Shown: positions 1-33,180, numbered from the stretch's first letter. The stretch: DNA of 64,000 bases from Perognathus longimembris pacificus (GCF_023159225.1 NC_063171.1:38967378-39031377), one strand, 5' to 3'. Notes: generated by a model not told the origin, from the sequence alone. Translations and numbers: made by a program.

Positions 1-169
1 AGAGTCAGGGAGAGACTGATGTGGGGACTGAGGAGCCAGAGAGATGCAATGCATGGGTCAGATGGCAAGGATGGGGATGGCAATGGGGCAGGGCTACACA
101 GGACAGGCACCTGTCACAGACCCAGTCCTAAACCCTGAGCCACTCAGAGAAATAAATATGCAAAGCCAG

Positions 170-395
170 GCACCAGTGGCTCATGTCTGTAATCCTAACT
201 ACTCAGGAAGCTGAGTTCTGAGGATCGTGGTTTGAAACCAGCTCAGGTAGGAAAGTCCATGAGACTCTTATCTCCAGCTAACCACCAGAAAGCTGGAGTA
301 GAGCTATAGCTCAAGTAGTACAGTACAAGCCTTAAGCTGGATAGTTAAGGGACAGTGCCAAAGCCCTGAGTGCAAGCCCTAGTGCTGGCATGCAC
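170..395 (+). mobile_element. Type B SINE (7SL-like left half + tRNA-like right half)
   Basis: The 7SL-like signature GGCTCATGTCTGTAATCCTA is followed by the shared right half, ending in the SINE 3' motif before a long polypurine tail. It is moderately diverged. Confidence 0.8.
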
Positions 396-555
396 AGGAA
401 GAAAGAAGAAAGAAAAGAAAGAAAGAAAGAAGAATGAAAGAAGAAAAGAAAAGAAAGAAAAGAAAGAAGAAAGAGAAGAAAGAAAGAAAGAAAGAAGAAG
501 AATGAAGGAAGGAGGAAGGAAGGAAGGAAGGAAGGAGGAAGGAAGGAAGTAGGAA

Positions 556-600
<45 letters not shown>

Positions 601-795
601 AGAAAGAAAGAAAGAAAGAAAGGGAGGGAGGGAGGAAGGAAGGAAGGAGGAGGGGGGAAAAGGGGAGAGAGGGAGGAGGGAGAGAAGGAAGAAGGGAAAG
701 GTGGGAAGGAGGGAGAGAAGGAAGGAGGAGAGGAGAGAGAGAGGAGTGAGAGGAGAGGAGGAGGAGATGAAAGGAGAGGAGAGGGAGAGAGAGGC
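396..795 (+). repeat. 400-bp polypurine microsatellite (GAAA/GGAA/GGGA) grown from a SINE tail
   Basis: The tract is almost uninterrupted purine, with GAAA units first, then GGAA, then GGGA/GAGA. It begins exactly where the A-rich tail of the preceding SINE is expected. Long open frames on both strands here are low-complexity artefacts. Confidence 0.95.
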
Positions 796-1231
796 AGCCA
801 GCGATTGCCATGTCCTGGCTCCCAGCAAGGGCCCTCAGCATGATGAGCAGAAGGAAAGGGAGGGCAGGCCCTCAGGCAGTGAAATAGGCTTGAATGTGCA
901 CACTAGGCCACTGCCAACCCCCCAACCCCAAGTGTGAGTTGCCCTGAGCATGAGGCGATGTGCTGTGCCAGATACACAAACACCCAGTGGGCCCATGGTC
1001 AGCTCGTCTGGGACCTCAGCACCATGCCAGCACCTAGCCTCTGGCCACACAGGCTCAGCCATCCAGGCTAGGTCTTCCCAACCCAGCCCTGCCTTGAACA
1101 TGCAGCCAGCAGCCCTTCAGCCTGTGGTGGGCAGTGTCTGCTTTGATGGGGGTGCATGCACAGAAGCCCAAGCGTGCACGGGGCCACACGTGCCACGCAG
1201 GCCGCCCTTGCCCAGGGAGCCCCCACACTCA

Positions 1232-7063
<5,832 letters not shown>

Positions 7064-7260
7064 CGCGGCGGCGCGCGCCTCGCTCGGGCCGGGTGGCCGA
7101 CGGTCCGTGCGCTCCCAGCTGCGCCGGCCGCCGGGCCTCCAGCGACATGTGCGCAGGGCGGCGGTGTTAAAGACCCAGCCGCCAGGAAAGGGCGGAGCCA
7201 GCGGTCCCCGCCCGGCCCCGCCCCGCCCCACCCCGCCGGCCGCGGCCCCGCCCCAACTCC
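7064..7260 (-). promoter_or_regulatory. NTRK1: NTRK1 5'UTR and GC-box-rich core promoter
   Basis: Upstream of the NTRK1 ATG (read on the minus strand) is a short leader resembling the human one (GCAGCTGGGAGCGCAC at about 7108-7123). It is followed by a dense cluster of CCGCCCC/GGGGCGGGG boxes at about 7187-7257, which are Sp/KLF sites. I see no classical TATA box; a TTTAA stretch at about 7168 is the only AT-rich candidate. The exact transcription start cannot be read from sequence alone. Confidence 0.65.
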
Positions 7261-7815
7261 AGACCCCAGCTCTACCCCTTCCCTTTCAAGGGCCCCCCCC
7301 CCCTCTGCCCCTCCCCGGTGCCAGCTTTCTGCCCGACTATCCCCGCACCTCCGAGAGTCATGAAAGGGCCGCAGCAGAACGCCTCGGGAGTGTCTTTAGG
7401 GGGCTCGGGGAGCTGGGAAGTTGATACGTTATTTTTTTTTTTTCCCCCAAAGTAAAACAGCTGCATTTTTAGTTTGGGGGCGGTGGGGGTGGGGGGAGGG
7501 GAGATGATTGAGCCGGGAAAAGGTTGAGAGTCCCGGTCATCCTACCCAGTCCCTGGCCTCGCCACGCACGCACTCGCCAGCGGGGATGTGCGGGACACTT
7601 GGGATAAACTAGGCGGAACACTTTGAACCTTAAGCAAGAGAAGGAAGAGGACCCCTCGAAAGAGCCAGAAGCAGAACCTGGGGAGGAAAACCAGAGCAGA
7701 GGCTCAGAAGACGTGATCTAAGAACAGCCTGAGCCCCGGGAGCCGAGCCCCCGCCGTCCAGAGGAGACCACCGGGCGGCGCTAGAAGCCTGCGCGCCGCG
7801 GTGTCCGCGCCGGGC

Positions 7816-7845
7816 CCGGGGCGGGCGGGCGGGCGGGCGGGGGCG
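7816..7845. repeat. GGGC/GGCG tandem (potential G-quadruplex)
   Basis: About six consecutive units of a GGGC/GGCG-type tetranucleotide end in a run of five G. Four or more G-tracts with short loops fit the G-quadruplex pattern. It lies in the middle of the NTRK1/INSRR promoter interval. Confidence 0.6.
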
Positions 7846-9520
7846 TGGTCCGTACCCCAGCGGCGCAGCGCCTCCGTTCCCAGGGTCCTCTCTCTCCGAC
7901 ACTGGCCAGCCAGCCCGGGGCGGGGAGCGTCAGGTAGAGCGGAGCTGCCATCGATCGCCATCCTGACAAGGGCATCGATTTCTGGCGCGGAGAAATTAAT
8001 AGATCTTCTCTTAGCTCTTCGGACTCAGGAGCCGCCCGCGGGTGGAGCGAGGGACCCGGGCGGCCCTCGGAGGCCGCGCACCTTTTGGGAAGCCCGGGGA
8101 TCTCCAGCCTCCTTCCCTCCTTCCCGTTCCCCCCTCCCCCCCCCCACCCCCCGCCCCGGGCACCAGAGGGAGGGCAGGTGCCAGCCTTTCCCACGCGCGG
8201 GCCTGACAAAAGTCCCTGGGAGTCTCTAGCGGAGGAGAGGGAAGAGGGGTCCCTCAGGAGGGTCTCCCCCGAGCGAGCAAAAGGAGACCTTCTAGGGAGA
8301 TTCGCGGTTCTCCTTCTGCCAGCGCCCCAACATGAATGGTCCCCTCCTCCCCCACCCCCACCCCCAACAAAAAGCCAAAGCAGGGGAGAAAGCCACCAAC
8401 CACCAGCCTGAATTCAGAGAGGTGACCGGACAAAGGCGAATCCCCTTCTCACCGGGATGGTGGACCGAATAGAGGGAGCTGGCGGGGTCTGAGCCTCGCG
8501 CTAAGGGGCCACGGAACCAGGTGGCCTCGGGAAACCGAGAGGGGTCTCCAGAGGCGACGGGAAACACTGTCTACATTCTCGCTGGGTTTCAACCAGCAGG
8601 TTCGCCTGGGTCCACACTACTGGAAAGTCACCCCGCAGGTGCCAAGGCACCTGTTGTTGGCCGAATGTGGAGCCGGCCACTGCTCCCCAGGTGATCCCGG
8701 CGCTGGCCCTTCCCTCTGCGGTACAACGCCCCAGATCTACCGCGGCGCCTGGGGTGGGGCGTGAGGGTGGCCGAGGACCCACCCCAGCCAAGCAAGGTTA
8801 AGGAAGCTCAGCTCTCGGCTTACCCTCCCCCCCACCCCTCCCCATATTTTGGCCTTATTTCCCCCAACAAGGCCTGTTTCCCCTCCCCTCCCCTCCCCTT
8901 CCCTCCTCAGTTATCAGGCTAAATATTTTGGCTTGACAGGGTGGGCGGAGGGAACTAAGAGGTCCCAGCAAACCGAATCCGTTTGGAACTGGGGGGCGGG
9001 GAGGACCCGCGCTGGGCGCGGCCCCCCGTGAACCCGCCCCGGAAGATCCCGCCGGGAGCGCAGCGGGCTGGCGCCTAGGAGGCAGCGGACCCCTGGGATC
9101 CGGGAGACGCTCCCCAGTCCAGTCGGGTATTCCCCCGGGCTGTCCTGGGGGCTTCCGCTCCCTCCCCTCCCCTCCCCTCCCTGGGGTTTGCGGGCCTCCG
9201 GGACTGCCTTTTGCCCTGAACCCTGGGTCCATTTCTCTGGAGGCTCTTCTCGTTTCTGCGTGTCGGCCCTTGTCTCTCGCTCTGTCTCTGGTCTTACACT
9301 GAGGCTGTCTCCAGCTGCCCACACTGGCTCTGTGTCTTTGTGATCCTCATTTCTTTTCTGTCCCCTGCTGACTCAGTGTGGGATTCCTAATCTCCCTACC
9401 TGGGCCTTTCCCCTCCTCTCCAAAGCCTAGATCTCGGTAATCTCTAATTGTCTCTCAGACCCTTCTTCCTGGAGCCCACCTGGAGAGAGCCAGTACTGGA
9501 TGCCAGCCAGGCCTGGGACC

Positions 9521-25484
<15,964 letters not shown>

Positions 25485-26285
25485 AGATCCGGCCTCACCA
25501 CCCTCCATCAGCCAATTGGCTTCTCATGGTCAAATAGAACCTGACCTTTGTGACCATGAGATGTCTATATGTCCAGGCTCTACCCCTTGTCCCATTCAAG
25601 CAGGGCAGGAGTGGCCACAACTGGAGCAGAGAGTAGAGGCTGGAAAGGAAGGGGGCATCTGAGCAGATTCACACAAGGAAGTTCCTCAGGAGTCTGAGCT
25701 CATGAGAAGGCTATACCCAGGGCCATATCTGTGGCATCCTTAGACAGTGCCCTTAGAGTAACAGACCTACTCAGAGTAAGAGAAGGCTGTGCATCCTGGA
25801 GACAGGACCAGAAGGAACACAGTCTCTGAAGCTGTGGATTGCCTGTAGGCATCTACAGATGTCAATGTATTGAATACCAGATGAGCAATCAGCAGCAGAC
25901 CTGGAGCCCTCTCCACCCAAAAGCGGATTGCCCACTATACCAACTTTCCACCTGGCCACACTTCAGAGGGTACAGAGAAAAGCCGTGGCTCTGGGCAAGC
26001 AAGTTCTGGCCTGGGCCTAGTGGCCCTGCCTCACTTCTTCCTCTTTCCTCCCCCACCCCAGGGACCCCCGAGCTTGGTGCTCCTCCTTCCTATTCCCTAG
26101 GGGCATCCCTTGGTACACAGTCTCCCCTCCCCTTTTTCCAGTCTTCCCCCTCAAGATTCGCCTTGGATCATTAAGTCCTTAAGAGCCTTGTCTTCCTTCC
26201 TCTCCTTGCTGACCCCATCCCTCACCACCCCACCTCTCACGGGAAGTCTAGAGAAGGCACAATAAATGTGGAGGTCTGTTTGTAC
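25485..26285 (+). other. INSRR: INSRR 3'UTR with AATAAA signal
   Basis: The 3'UTR is about 800 bp of unique sequence. A canonical AATAAA lies at 26261-26266, followed by a GT-rich stretch (GTGGAGGTCTGTTTGT) that fits the downstream polyadenylation element. Cleavage is expected near 26285. Confidence 0.8.
26261..26266 (+). terminator. INSRR: INSRR polyadenylation signal
   Basis: AATAAA with a GU-rich element directly downstream; there is no other AATAAA in the preceding 3'UTR. Confidence 0.8.
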
Positions 26286-26955
26286 CCTGGTCCCTAGCAG
26301 CCCATTATCTCTCCATCTATATGGCATTGACACTGAATGAACTTCCTCCTTCCTCCTTTGGGACTTGAGGTGGTGACCCTAAGGCAGCAATACAGGATAA
26401 ATTCACTACTGTCAAACACCACCTCCATGAGGACCCCAGCAGCCCGGGGTTGCTATGGCAGTGAAGTGTTGCTATTATCTCCCTCTCAGAGCCAGAAGTG
26501 CTTGAGCCCCTCAGGGAACCTTCGTTTCTGGTCTTCTAACAGAACTAGCCAGTCCCTTGTACTTCATCTTTATTTTGTCTTTTGCTATGTCTGACTACTG
26601 GGCAGGCATCTCCTTCCCCCAAGTCAAGTTGCAGGACAGATTTTAAGTGGACAGAACTTGGGATGGTGAGGAATCCTGGTGCTATCACCTATCTCAGCTA
26701 AATGTCCCTCAACCAAGGCAGAGGACACATGCCAAAGCAGAGTTGTGTCTGGCTCCCTATGGTTATTTGGGGAAGCCAGAATTTCTCTGCTTCTGTCCTG
26801 TGAGCAAATTTGCCTTTGAGAAGTGTTGAGGTTGTACAGGAAGTCAATATCCTGGCTTTATGTCAATGCTAGGGCATTTGAAAGGGGAGAGGTGCAGAAG
26901 AATGGTATTAAACCTTGGAAAAGGGGTGGCAGCTGGTCATGGCTCAGGAATTTTA

Positions 26956-26959
<4 letters not shown>

Positions 26960-27002
<43 letters not shown>

Positions 27003-27065
27003 ACTGGGAATGGAACCTAGGGCTTCTTGCATGCCAAGCACACACCATACCACAGTGCTGCACCC
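26960..27065 (-). repeat. (TG)n microsatellite plus ID-like monomer (minus)
   Basis: The TG run at about 26961-27001 is followed by CACTGGGAATGGAACCTAGG and CTTGCATGCCAAGC, the complement of an ID-like tRNA-derived monomer. The TG run corresponds to that element's 3' tail. Confidence 0.75.
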
Positions 27066-28390
27066 CTTGCTTCCCCAAGATTTTTTAGTTTCCTGAATCC
27101 AGGTCCTCAGGACCATGGCAGCCATCCTCCCACACTGTCACATATACTGAGCATACTTGCTCACTCCAGCAAACCACAAAACCATCAGGAAGGACCTTCA
27201 GGGAGCAAGCATGAATCTCAGGGGTCCATCTATAACACATCACTACTCTGAAAGGGTCAGAGAGGGCAACAAGGGCCACCTGTGCGGAGCCACACCCCTT
27301 CTCTGCCCTGGGCCTGCACTGTACTGCTGGCTGAAGCAACGCTGACCCCTAACGGTTCTCAGCAGAACTGCAGCTGCCAGAAAGCCGCGAGGGAAGGTGG
27401 TTCTAACCCCATCCCCACTGCTGTTGCTGGTGTCCGGGTGTCCAGGGAAAAGGGAGTGGGAAGACTCCATCAAAAGACTTGGACTGCATGCACGTGTGCG
27501 CACGCACACACACACACAGCACATCACAGCACACAGTCATACCTGCACATGCACAGAAATAGATCAAACCCCAATCTCTAGTGCTATATCTCACATGCTT
27601 AGGAAATGCTGAATGGGGGAACTGCAGGCTGGGAAAGCTGAAGAGAACAGCTTCATCGATGTGCTATCTGGGTTCTTCCTTCGAGTGTGTGAGGTGGTGG
27701 CTGATCTTCAGAGTACGTTGTAGGAAAGCTAGAAGATAATCTTTATTGCCATCCATGTCCCAGAAAAGAACGAATTGAACAAGCTAGCAAGAGAGCTGGA
27801 CTATAGAACGGACTTCCCCTGTATACATAGAAGCTTTGTGGAGAGAAGGTCTCCCCTCAGAGGCAGTGGGAAACAGACGGTAGATGGATCTGGGAGGGAA
27901 GGATATGCTCCTTTCCACAGGGGAAACACCTAGAAGCATCTTCTTGACTTTCTTCTCTATTCCAGATTCAGACAGAAGTTAACATTAAAGTAGCCTGCAG
28001 CTGGCTAGTAGTTGAAGTACGGAATAGAGACAGCATAAAGAAATTGAAGTCTTATGGCAGGTCCCTCGCCTGAGCAAAATGGTTCTGGGAGCTATGTCTC
28101 ACTGACCACCTCCTCTAGGCTTGTGAACAACTGATGTGTCTTTGTAGGGGTAGGAAAACATTGGAGACCTCCAGGGAGAGAAGGGGAGAGACCCAGGGAG
28201 TGGGTAGAGGCCACCTGAGATCAGCAGAGCTGTGCCCTAAGCCAGGTCTTGGTGGCAGCAGAAGCAAGTTGGGGCATCCACAGCCCCTCTTCCAGCCAAT
28301 GTGGTTCCTGCTGTCATTGCTTGGGAGGAAGAGAGGGGCACATGAAAGAGAGCAGGTGCTCTTGGGTGGGGGGAGGGTCTCCTGCCTTCT

Positions 28391-28432
<42 letters not shown>
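28391..28432. repeat. (CA)n microsatellite
   Basis: A pure 42-bp CA run in intergenic DNA. Confidence 0.97.
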
Positions 28433-28435
<3 letters not shown>

Positions 28436-29052
28436 GCTTTAAACTCCTGGGGAGCTTAGAGGGCATGGCAAAGGCCTTAGCTGCCCAGCCATGGGACAAT
28501 GCTGGGAGAAAATTGGTCCTCCCTGGGCCTAGCTTAGACATGCTGCAGGGACTCTTCTCCCAGTCTCCGAGTGGTTTATCATCTCCAACTTCCTGCTGGG
28601 GATAAGGTACATGGCCATCAACCCACAGCCAAGGCCTTCTTCCTTCCAGTCAGAGGTTCTTATGCATAACCTTTCAGAGGGATACTGCCTGCCCCCTACA
28701 CACCCAATGGAAAGTTTTGGGTTCCTTTTACCTCATCAAGACTGACTCCCCTTCATAACTTTATCTTTGTCCAGGCATCACAACACTTGAATCATCGGCA
28801 AGAAATTGAGCCATTCTAGGTTACACTGAATGACCAGTAGGGTGGCATCAGCCTCCACTTGAGAGAGGAGGAGGGGCATTGAGCATGTGCCAAATCAGGA
28901 AGCCAGGTGTGTTGGGGAGATGGCTTGGATGGCTTCAAACTAAGAATCAGATGGCACTTAGGTGTACACTCCGAGCTGAGGGTACCTGGTCAACCTAGGG
29001 TACGCAGCAAGAGCTGAGATCAAGTTCTCAAGTTCTTCCAATGTGTCACAGC

Positions 29053-29295
29053 AGCCAGACACCGCTGGCTCAGGCCTGTAATCCTAAACTATTTGAGAGG
29101 CTGACATAGTGAGGATCACAGTTTGAATCTAGCCTGGGTCAAAAAGTTTTCAAGACTTCTCATCTGATAGCTGCGTGCGGCGGCATGTGCCTGTCCCCAT
29201 AGCTACAACAGGAAGCCTGAAATCAGTGGATAGTCCGGGCATGCCCAGGGCAGGAAGCAAGATGATCTCAATTAAAATAATAATAATAAATGAGC
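29053..29295 (+). mobile_element. 7SL-derived element, possible B1 dimer
   Basis: The first monomer has GGCTCAGGCCTGTAATCCTA. A second 7SL-like block (CGGCGGCATGTGCCTGTCCC) follows instead of the usual tRNA-like right half, and it ends in an ATAATAATA tail. Confidence 0.6.
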
Positions 29296-30537
29296 CCGGG
29301 AACTAAGGAGAGACTTCTCAGAAGAAGAAATAAGAATGGCAAAGAAGTGTATGAAGAAATGCTCATCATCCCTAGCCATAAAAGAAATGCAAATCAAAAC
29401 AGCCCTGAGATTCCATCTCACCCCAGTTTAGATTGCCCAACATTGTGAATCCGAACAACAGCAAATGTTGTCAGGGATGGGCTTGGGGGGAAGGAGCCCT
29501 AACTCAGGCTGGAAATGTGGCTTGGTGGTAGAAGGCTTGACTAGCATGCACAAAGCCCTGGGTTCAATTCCTCAGTACTTCATAAACAGAAAAAGCCAGA
29601 GTGGTGCTGTGGCTCAAGTGGTAGAGTGCTAGCCTTGAGCAAAAGAAGGTCAGAGACAGTGCCCAGACCCTGAGTCAAGCCCCAGGATTGGCAAAAAATA
29701 AAATTAAATAAAAATAAAGCAAGAAAAGGAACCCTACTATACTGTTGGTGGGAATATAAATTAGTACAACCACTCTGGACAGCAGTCTGGAGGTTCCTCA
29801 AAAAACTATGACTCACCCATACCACTCCTTGGCATCCACCCAGAGCACCATGATCCAGGATATGATAAGGATACCTGCATGTCCATGTTCATTGTCTCAC
29901 TCTCACTAGTCACAACAGCCAAGATATGGAAACATCCCAGATGCCCCACTATAGATGAGTGAATCAAAAAAAAATGCTGTACCTATATACAATGGAATTT
30001 TACACAGCCATTAGAAAGAATAAAATAATGTCTATTTTCAGGGAAATGGCTAGAACTCGAACAAATCATGTTAAGAGAGGTTAGCCAAGCTCAGAGAGAC
30101 AAGTGGCGCATGTTTTCTCTCATATGCAGAAGCTAGATCTAAAATACATCGGAACATAATAAATTATGCAGGTCTCTAGGCATTCATACACAGTGAGACC
30201 AAAGGAGGATGTGCTTAGGAGAGGAACAGGAAGGTGCAATACTCATGTGCATCTGACCATACAAAATGATATTTATCAAATGAACTCCAGGATATGGAAA
30301 CAAAAGGGTTCTTTATTTCTTTTTTTGCTGTTTTTGTTTTTATGCTTGTTTATTTATGTCTTTGGGAGTATAAGAGGAGGCACAGAAATGGAGGGACAAA
30401 GGGTGAACAAATGTAGCAGTGGTACTCACTGGAAACTACATTGGAAATGAACTGTAAGACTTGTGGGGGAGGATGGGAAGGGAAAAACTGGGAGAGAACA
30501 AGAAGGGGGTGACATTGTCCAAAAATAAATGTACTCT
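29296..30537 (+). mobile_element. L1 3' end (ORF2 C-terminal region and 3'UTR), inactive
   Basis: Phrases typical of the L1 ORF2 3' end appear in order: AGACTTCTCAGAAGAAGAAA, AAATGCAAATCAAAAC, TGTTGGTGGGAATATAAATT, CAACCACTCTGGA, CAATGGAATTTTACACAGCC. The body is 5' truncated, has frame breaks and is interrupted by a SINE. It cannot move on its own. Confidence 0.9.
29505..29723 (+). mobile_element. Type A SINE inserted in the L1
   Basis: It splits the L1 with near-duplications AAGGAGCCCTAACT (29491-29504) and AAGGAACCCTACTA (from about 29727). The L1 reading resumes with CTGTTGGTGGG. Confidence 0.88.
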
Positions 30538-30750
30538 TAGCTTGGTGCCAGGGGCTCACAACTACAATCCTAGCTACTCAGGAAGCAGAGATCTGAGAAT
30601 CATGGTTCAAAGACAGCCCAAGAGACTCTTATCTCCAACTACTCAGAAAAAGCCAGAAATGCCACTGTAGCTTAAGTGATAGACTGCTAGCCTTGAGCAC
30701 AAAGAGACTCAGGGACAGTGCCCAGCCTTGAGCTCAAGCCCAGGGCCGGC
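30538..30750 (+). mobile_element. Type B SINE inserted in the L1 3'UTR
   Basis: It carries a 7SL-like half and right half. The L1 words GTACTCTTA before and GTACTCTTT after (30931) are the target duplication. Confidence 0.85.
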
Positions 30751-30930
30751 AAAGAAGGAAGGAAAGGAGGGAGGGAGGACGGGAGGGAAGATGGGAGGGA
30801 GGGAGGGAGGGAGGAAGGGAGGGAGGGAGGGAAGGAGGGAGGGAGGAAAGAAGGAAGGAAGGAAGGAAGGAAGGAAGGAAGGAAGGAAGGAAGGAAGGAA
30901 GGAAGGAAGGAAGGAAAGAAGGAAGGAAGG
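30751..30930 (+). repeat. (GGGA/GGAA)n polypurine tail microsatellite
   Basis: About 180 bp of pure purine tetranucleotides are attached to the 3' end of the preceding SINE, with GGGA first and GGAA later. Confidence 0.95.
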
Positions 30931-31196
30931 GTACTCTTTACCTGACTTTTGTAACTGTAACCCCTCTGTATATCACCTTTATAATAACAATTTAAGAAAA
31001 AGAATGCAAGGGGCTGGGAATGTGGCTTAATGATAGAGGGCTTGGCTAGCATGCACGAAGCCCTGGGTTTGCTTCCTTAGTACCATATAAACAGAAAAAG
31101 CCAGAAGTCATACTGTGGCTCAAATGGTAGATGGCTAGCCTTGAACACAGAGAGGCTCAGGGAGTTCAAGCTCCAGGACCAGGGGAAAAGTGCTTC

Positions 31197-31243
<47 letters not shown>

Positions 31244-31580
31244 ACATATACACATATATATGCATACATATATACAATAATTCCAAAGATATGGAAACAA
31301 AGGATGTTTTCTTAATTTGTTTTTTTTCTGAGTTTCTATATTCTTTACCTTATATACAGTGTATTCACATGCACATCTGGGGGGTGGGGCACAGATCTGA
31401 GGAAAAAGGGTGACAAAGTCACTGGCTGCAGTGGACATTGATGAAAGTGAACTATGCGACTCGTGGGTGGAGATGGGAGGGAGGGAATAGGAGAATGAGG
31501 GAATTACCTGATATATGTAAATGTAACCCTGCTGTATATCACCACTAAAATACGATAAAATTTTTAAAATTAAAAAAAAA
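30931..31580 (+). mobile_element. L1 3'UTR end, type A SINE, then a second L1 3'UTR copy
   Basis: The first L1 ends at about 31005 (GTAACTGTAACCCCTCTGTA). A type A SINE (31011-31198) follows with a (CA)n/(TA)n tail to about 31280. A second L1 3'UTR copy runs 31281-31580 (AAAGATATGGAAACAAAGGA, GTAAATGTAACCCTGCTGTA, then AT-rich tail). Confidence 0.8.
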
Positions 31581-31582
31581 AA

Positions 31583-31920
31583 TAACCAGTGCAAAGTGGG
31601 TACCAGTGACTCATGCCTGTAATCCTAGCTACTCTGGAGGATTGGGATTTGAAACTAGCTCAGAGAGAAAAGTCCATGAGATTCTGTCTCCAAAGAAACC
31701 AGTAAAAAGCCAGTCTGGAAGTGTGCCTCAAATGATAGCGTAGCAGCCGTCCAAGCTAGCTAAGTGAATGCAAGGCCGAGTTCTCTGAACACCAGTAGTA
31801 GCAAAAACAAAATAATCAGTGTGAATATCGGAGCCATGCTGGAGGCCTGACTCAATAGTAAAGTGCCTGCTTAGTAAGCATGAGGCTCTGAGTTCAGACC
31901 CCAGGATGTTGTTGCTGTTG
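31583..31920 (+). mobile_element. Type B SINE and an ID-like monomer
   Basis: The diverged type B element (31583-31812, GACTCATGCCTGTAATCCTA) is followed by a tRNA-like monomer (31825-31920, CAATAGTAAAGTGCCTGC and GAGTTCAGACCCC). Confidence 0.7.
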
Positions 31921-32364
31921 AAAAGAGATCCATGGGGTGAGTATTCAGAGTGAGTGTGGTGGGGGTAGGGGTGACTATCGGGCCTGCACGTCTGCATTCC
32001 CCTAACCCTGAGATATTTGTCTAATACCTCCTAAGCCAGGACACGCAGTCCCTGCCAGGAACTTTGCTGACTGAGGAGGTATTCCAGCCCCAGCTGGAAT
32101 ATGGCCCTCATTCCACCAGGAAAGACAGGGCATTGGAACAATGTGGCCTCCCTCACTACAAACAAGAGCAGGAGGCACGGGACAGGCTGGGCAATGATGG
32201 GGACCAGAGTCCTATGACAAAAGCAGTGGGGGATAACTCACACGTGCAAGGCTTTCCTCCCCATCTCCTGCTACCTTTCCTTCCCCCATAACTGGCCTTC
32301 CATATGTGGCCTTCCACAGAACAGGATGGGAGTGTGAGAGAGGTTCCGAGCAGAGAGAAACACA

Positions 32365-32627
32365 AAGAGGGAATGCCTGTCATCCTAGCTACTCAGGAGG
32401 CTGAGATCTAAGGATCCTCATTGAAAGCCAGGCTGGTCCAGGAGCCGGAAATGGTGCTGTGGCTCAACGTGGTAGAGTGCTAGCTAGCCTTGAGTAAAAA
32501 AGACTCAGGGACAGCACCCAGGCCAAGTTCAAGCCCCACAATGGACAAAAAAAAAAAAAAAAAAGCCAAGTGAGAGTATGAGGCCCTGATTACAAGTCCC
32601 AGTACCCCCTCCCCCCAACACACACAC

Positions 32628-32682
<55 letters not shown>
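32365..32682 (+). mobile_element. Type B SINE followed by (GA)n
   Basis: The truncated 7SL-like half and right half end at about 32560 in poly-A. A (GA)n run occupies 32629-32682. Confidence 0.8.
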
Positions 32683-32686
<4 letters not shown>

Positions 32687-33180
32687 GACAGGAGCCTGGC
32701 TCTGCTCAAGTTTTATACACACAGGACTATCTCAAACATATTCTCCAAGAACATTTTTTTTGTCCATAGTCTGGCGTGAGATAAAGTCTATATTCTCAAA
32801 TGTAGGAGTAGCAACATGTTTCTGTAACCCCATGATGTGTCACAGCTGGGGATACATAAAACAGGCAGAGAGAGCAAAGACATTTTCCAGAGATTCCCAG
32901 CAATTCAGGGTTTACCCTGAGGAAAGCTGTCATCTCTGTACTTAACAGAGTTTTCCAATCCATAGAACACAGGGAAGGTCCCAGTGCCCGGGGATCAGCC
33001 TCTACCTAGGGTGTCTCCAAGATCCCTAAGTCTTGGTTTCCCCAGCCTTCATCTCTCCCACACCCCTAGTTTGGTTTGTCTCCTTTTCCCTGCCTTCTCC
33101 CACCTTCCACTCAACTTTTCCTCCAAAACCGAGTGTAGACTATCATACACTTATGGGGAGGAGGGTATCTGTCTGTCTGT

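Noticed and set aside
332..841. Open frames of 169 and 149 codons on the minus strand
   Set aside because: They are Leu/Ser/Phe/Pro low-complexity readings of the polypurine tract.
29296..30537. Functional L1 ORF2
   Set aside because: Only the last part of the element is present, with stops, indels and SINE insertions.
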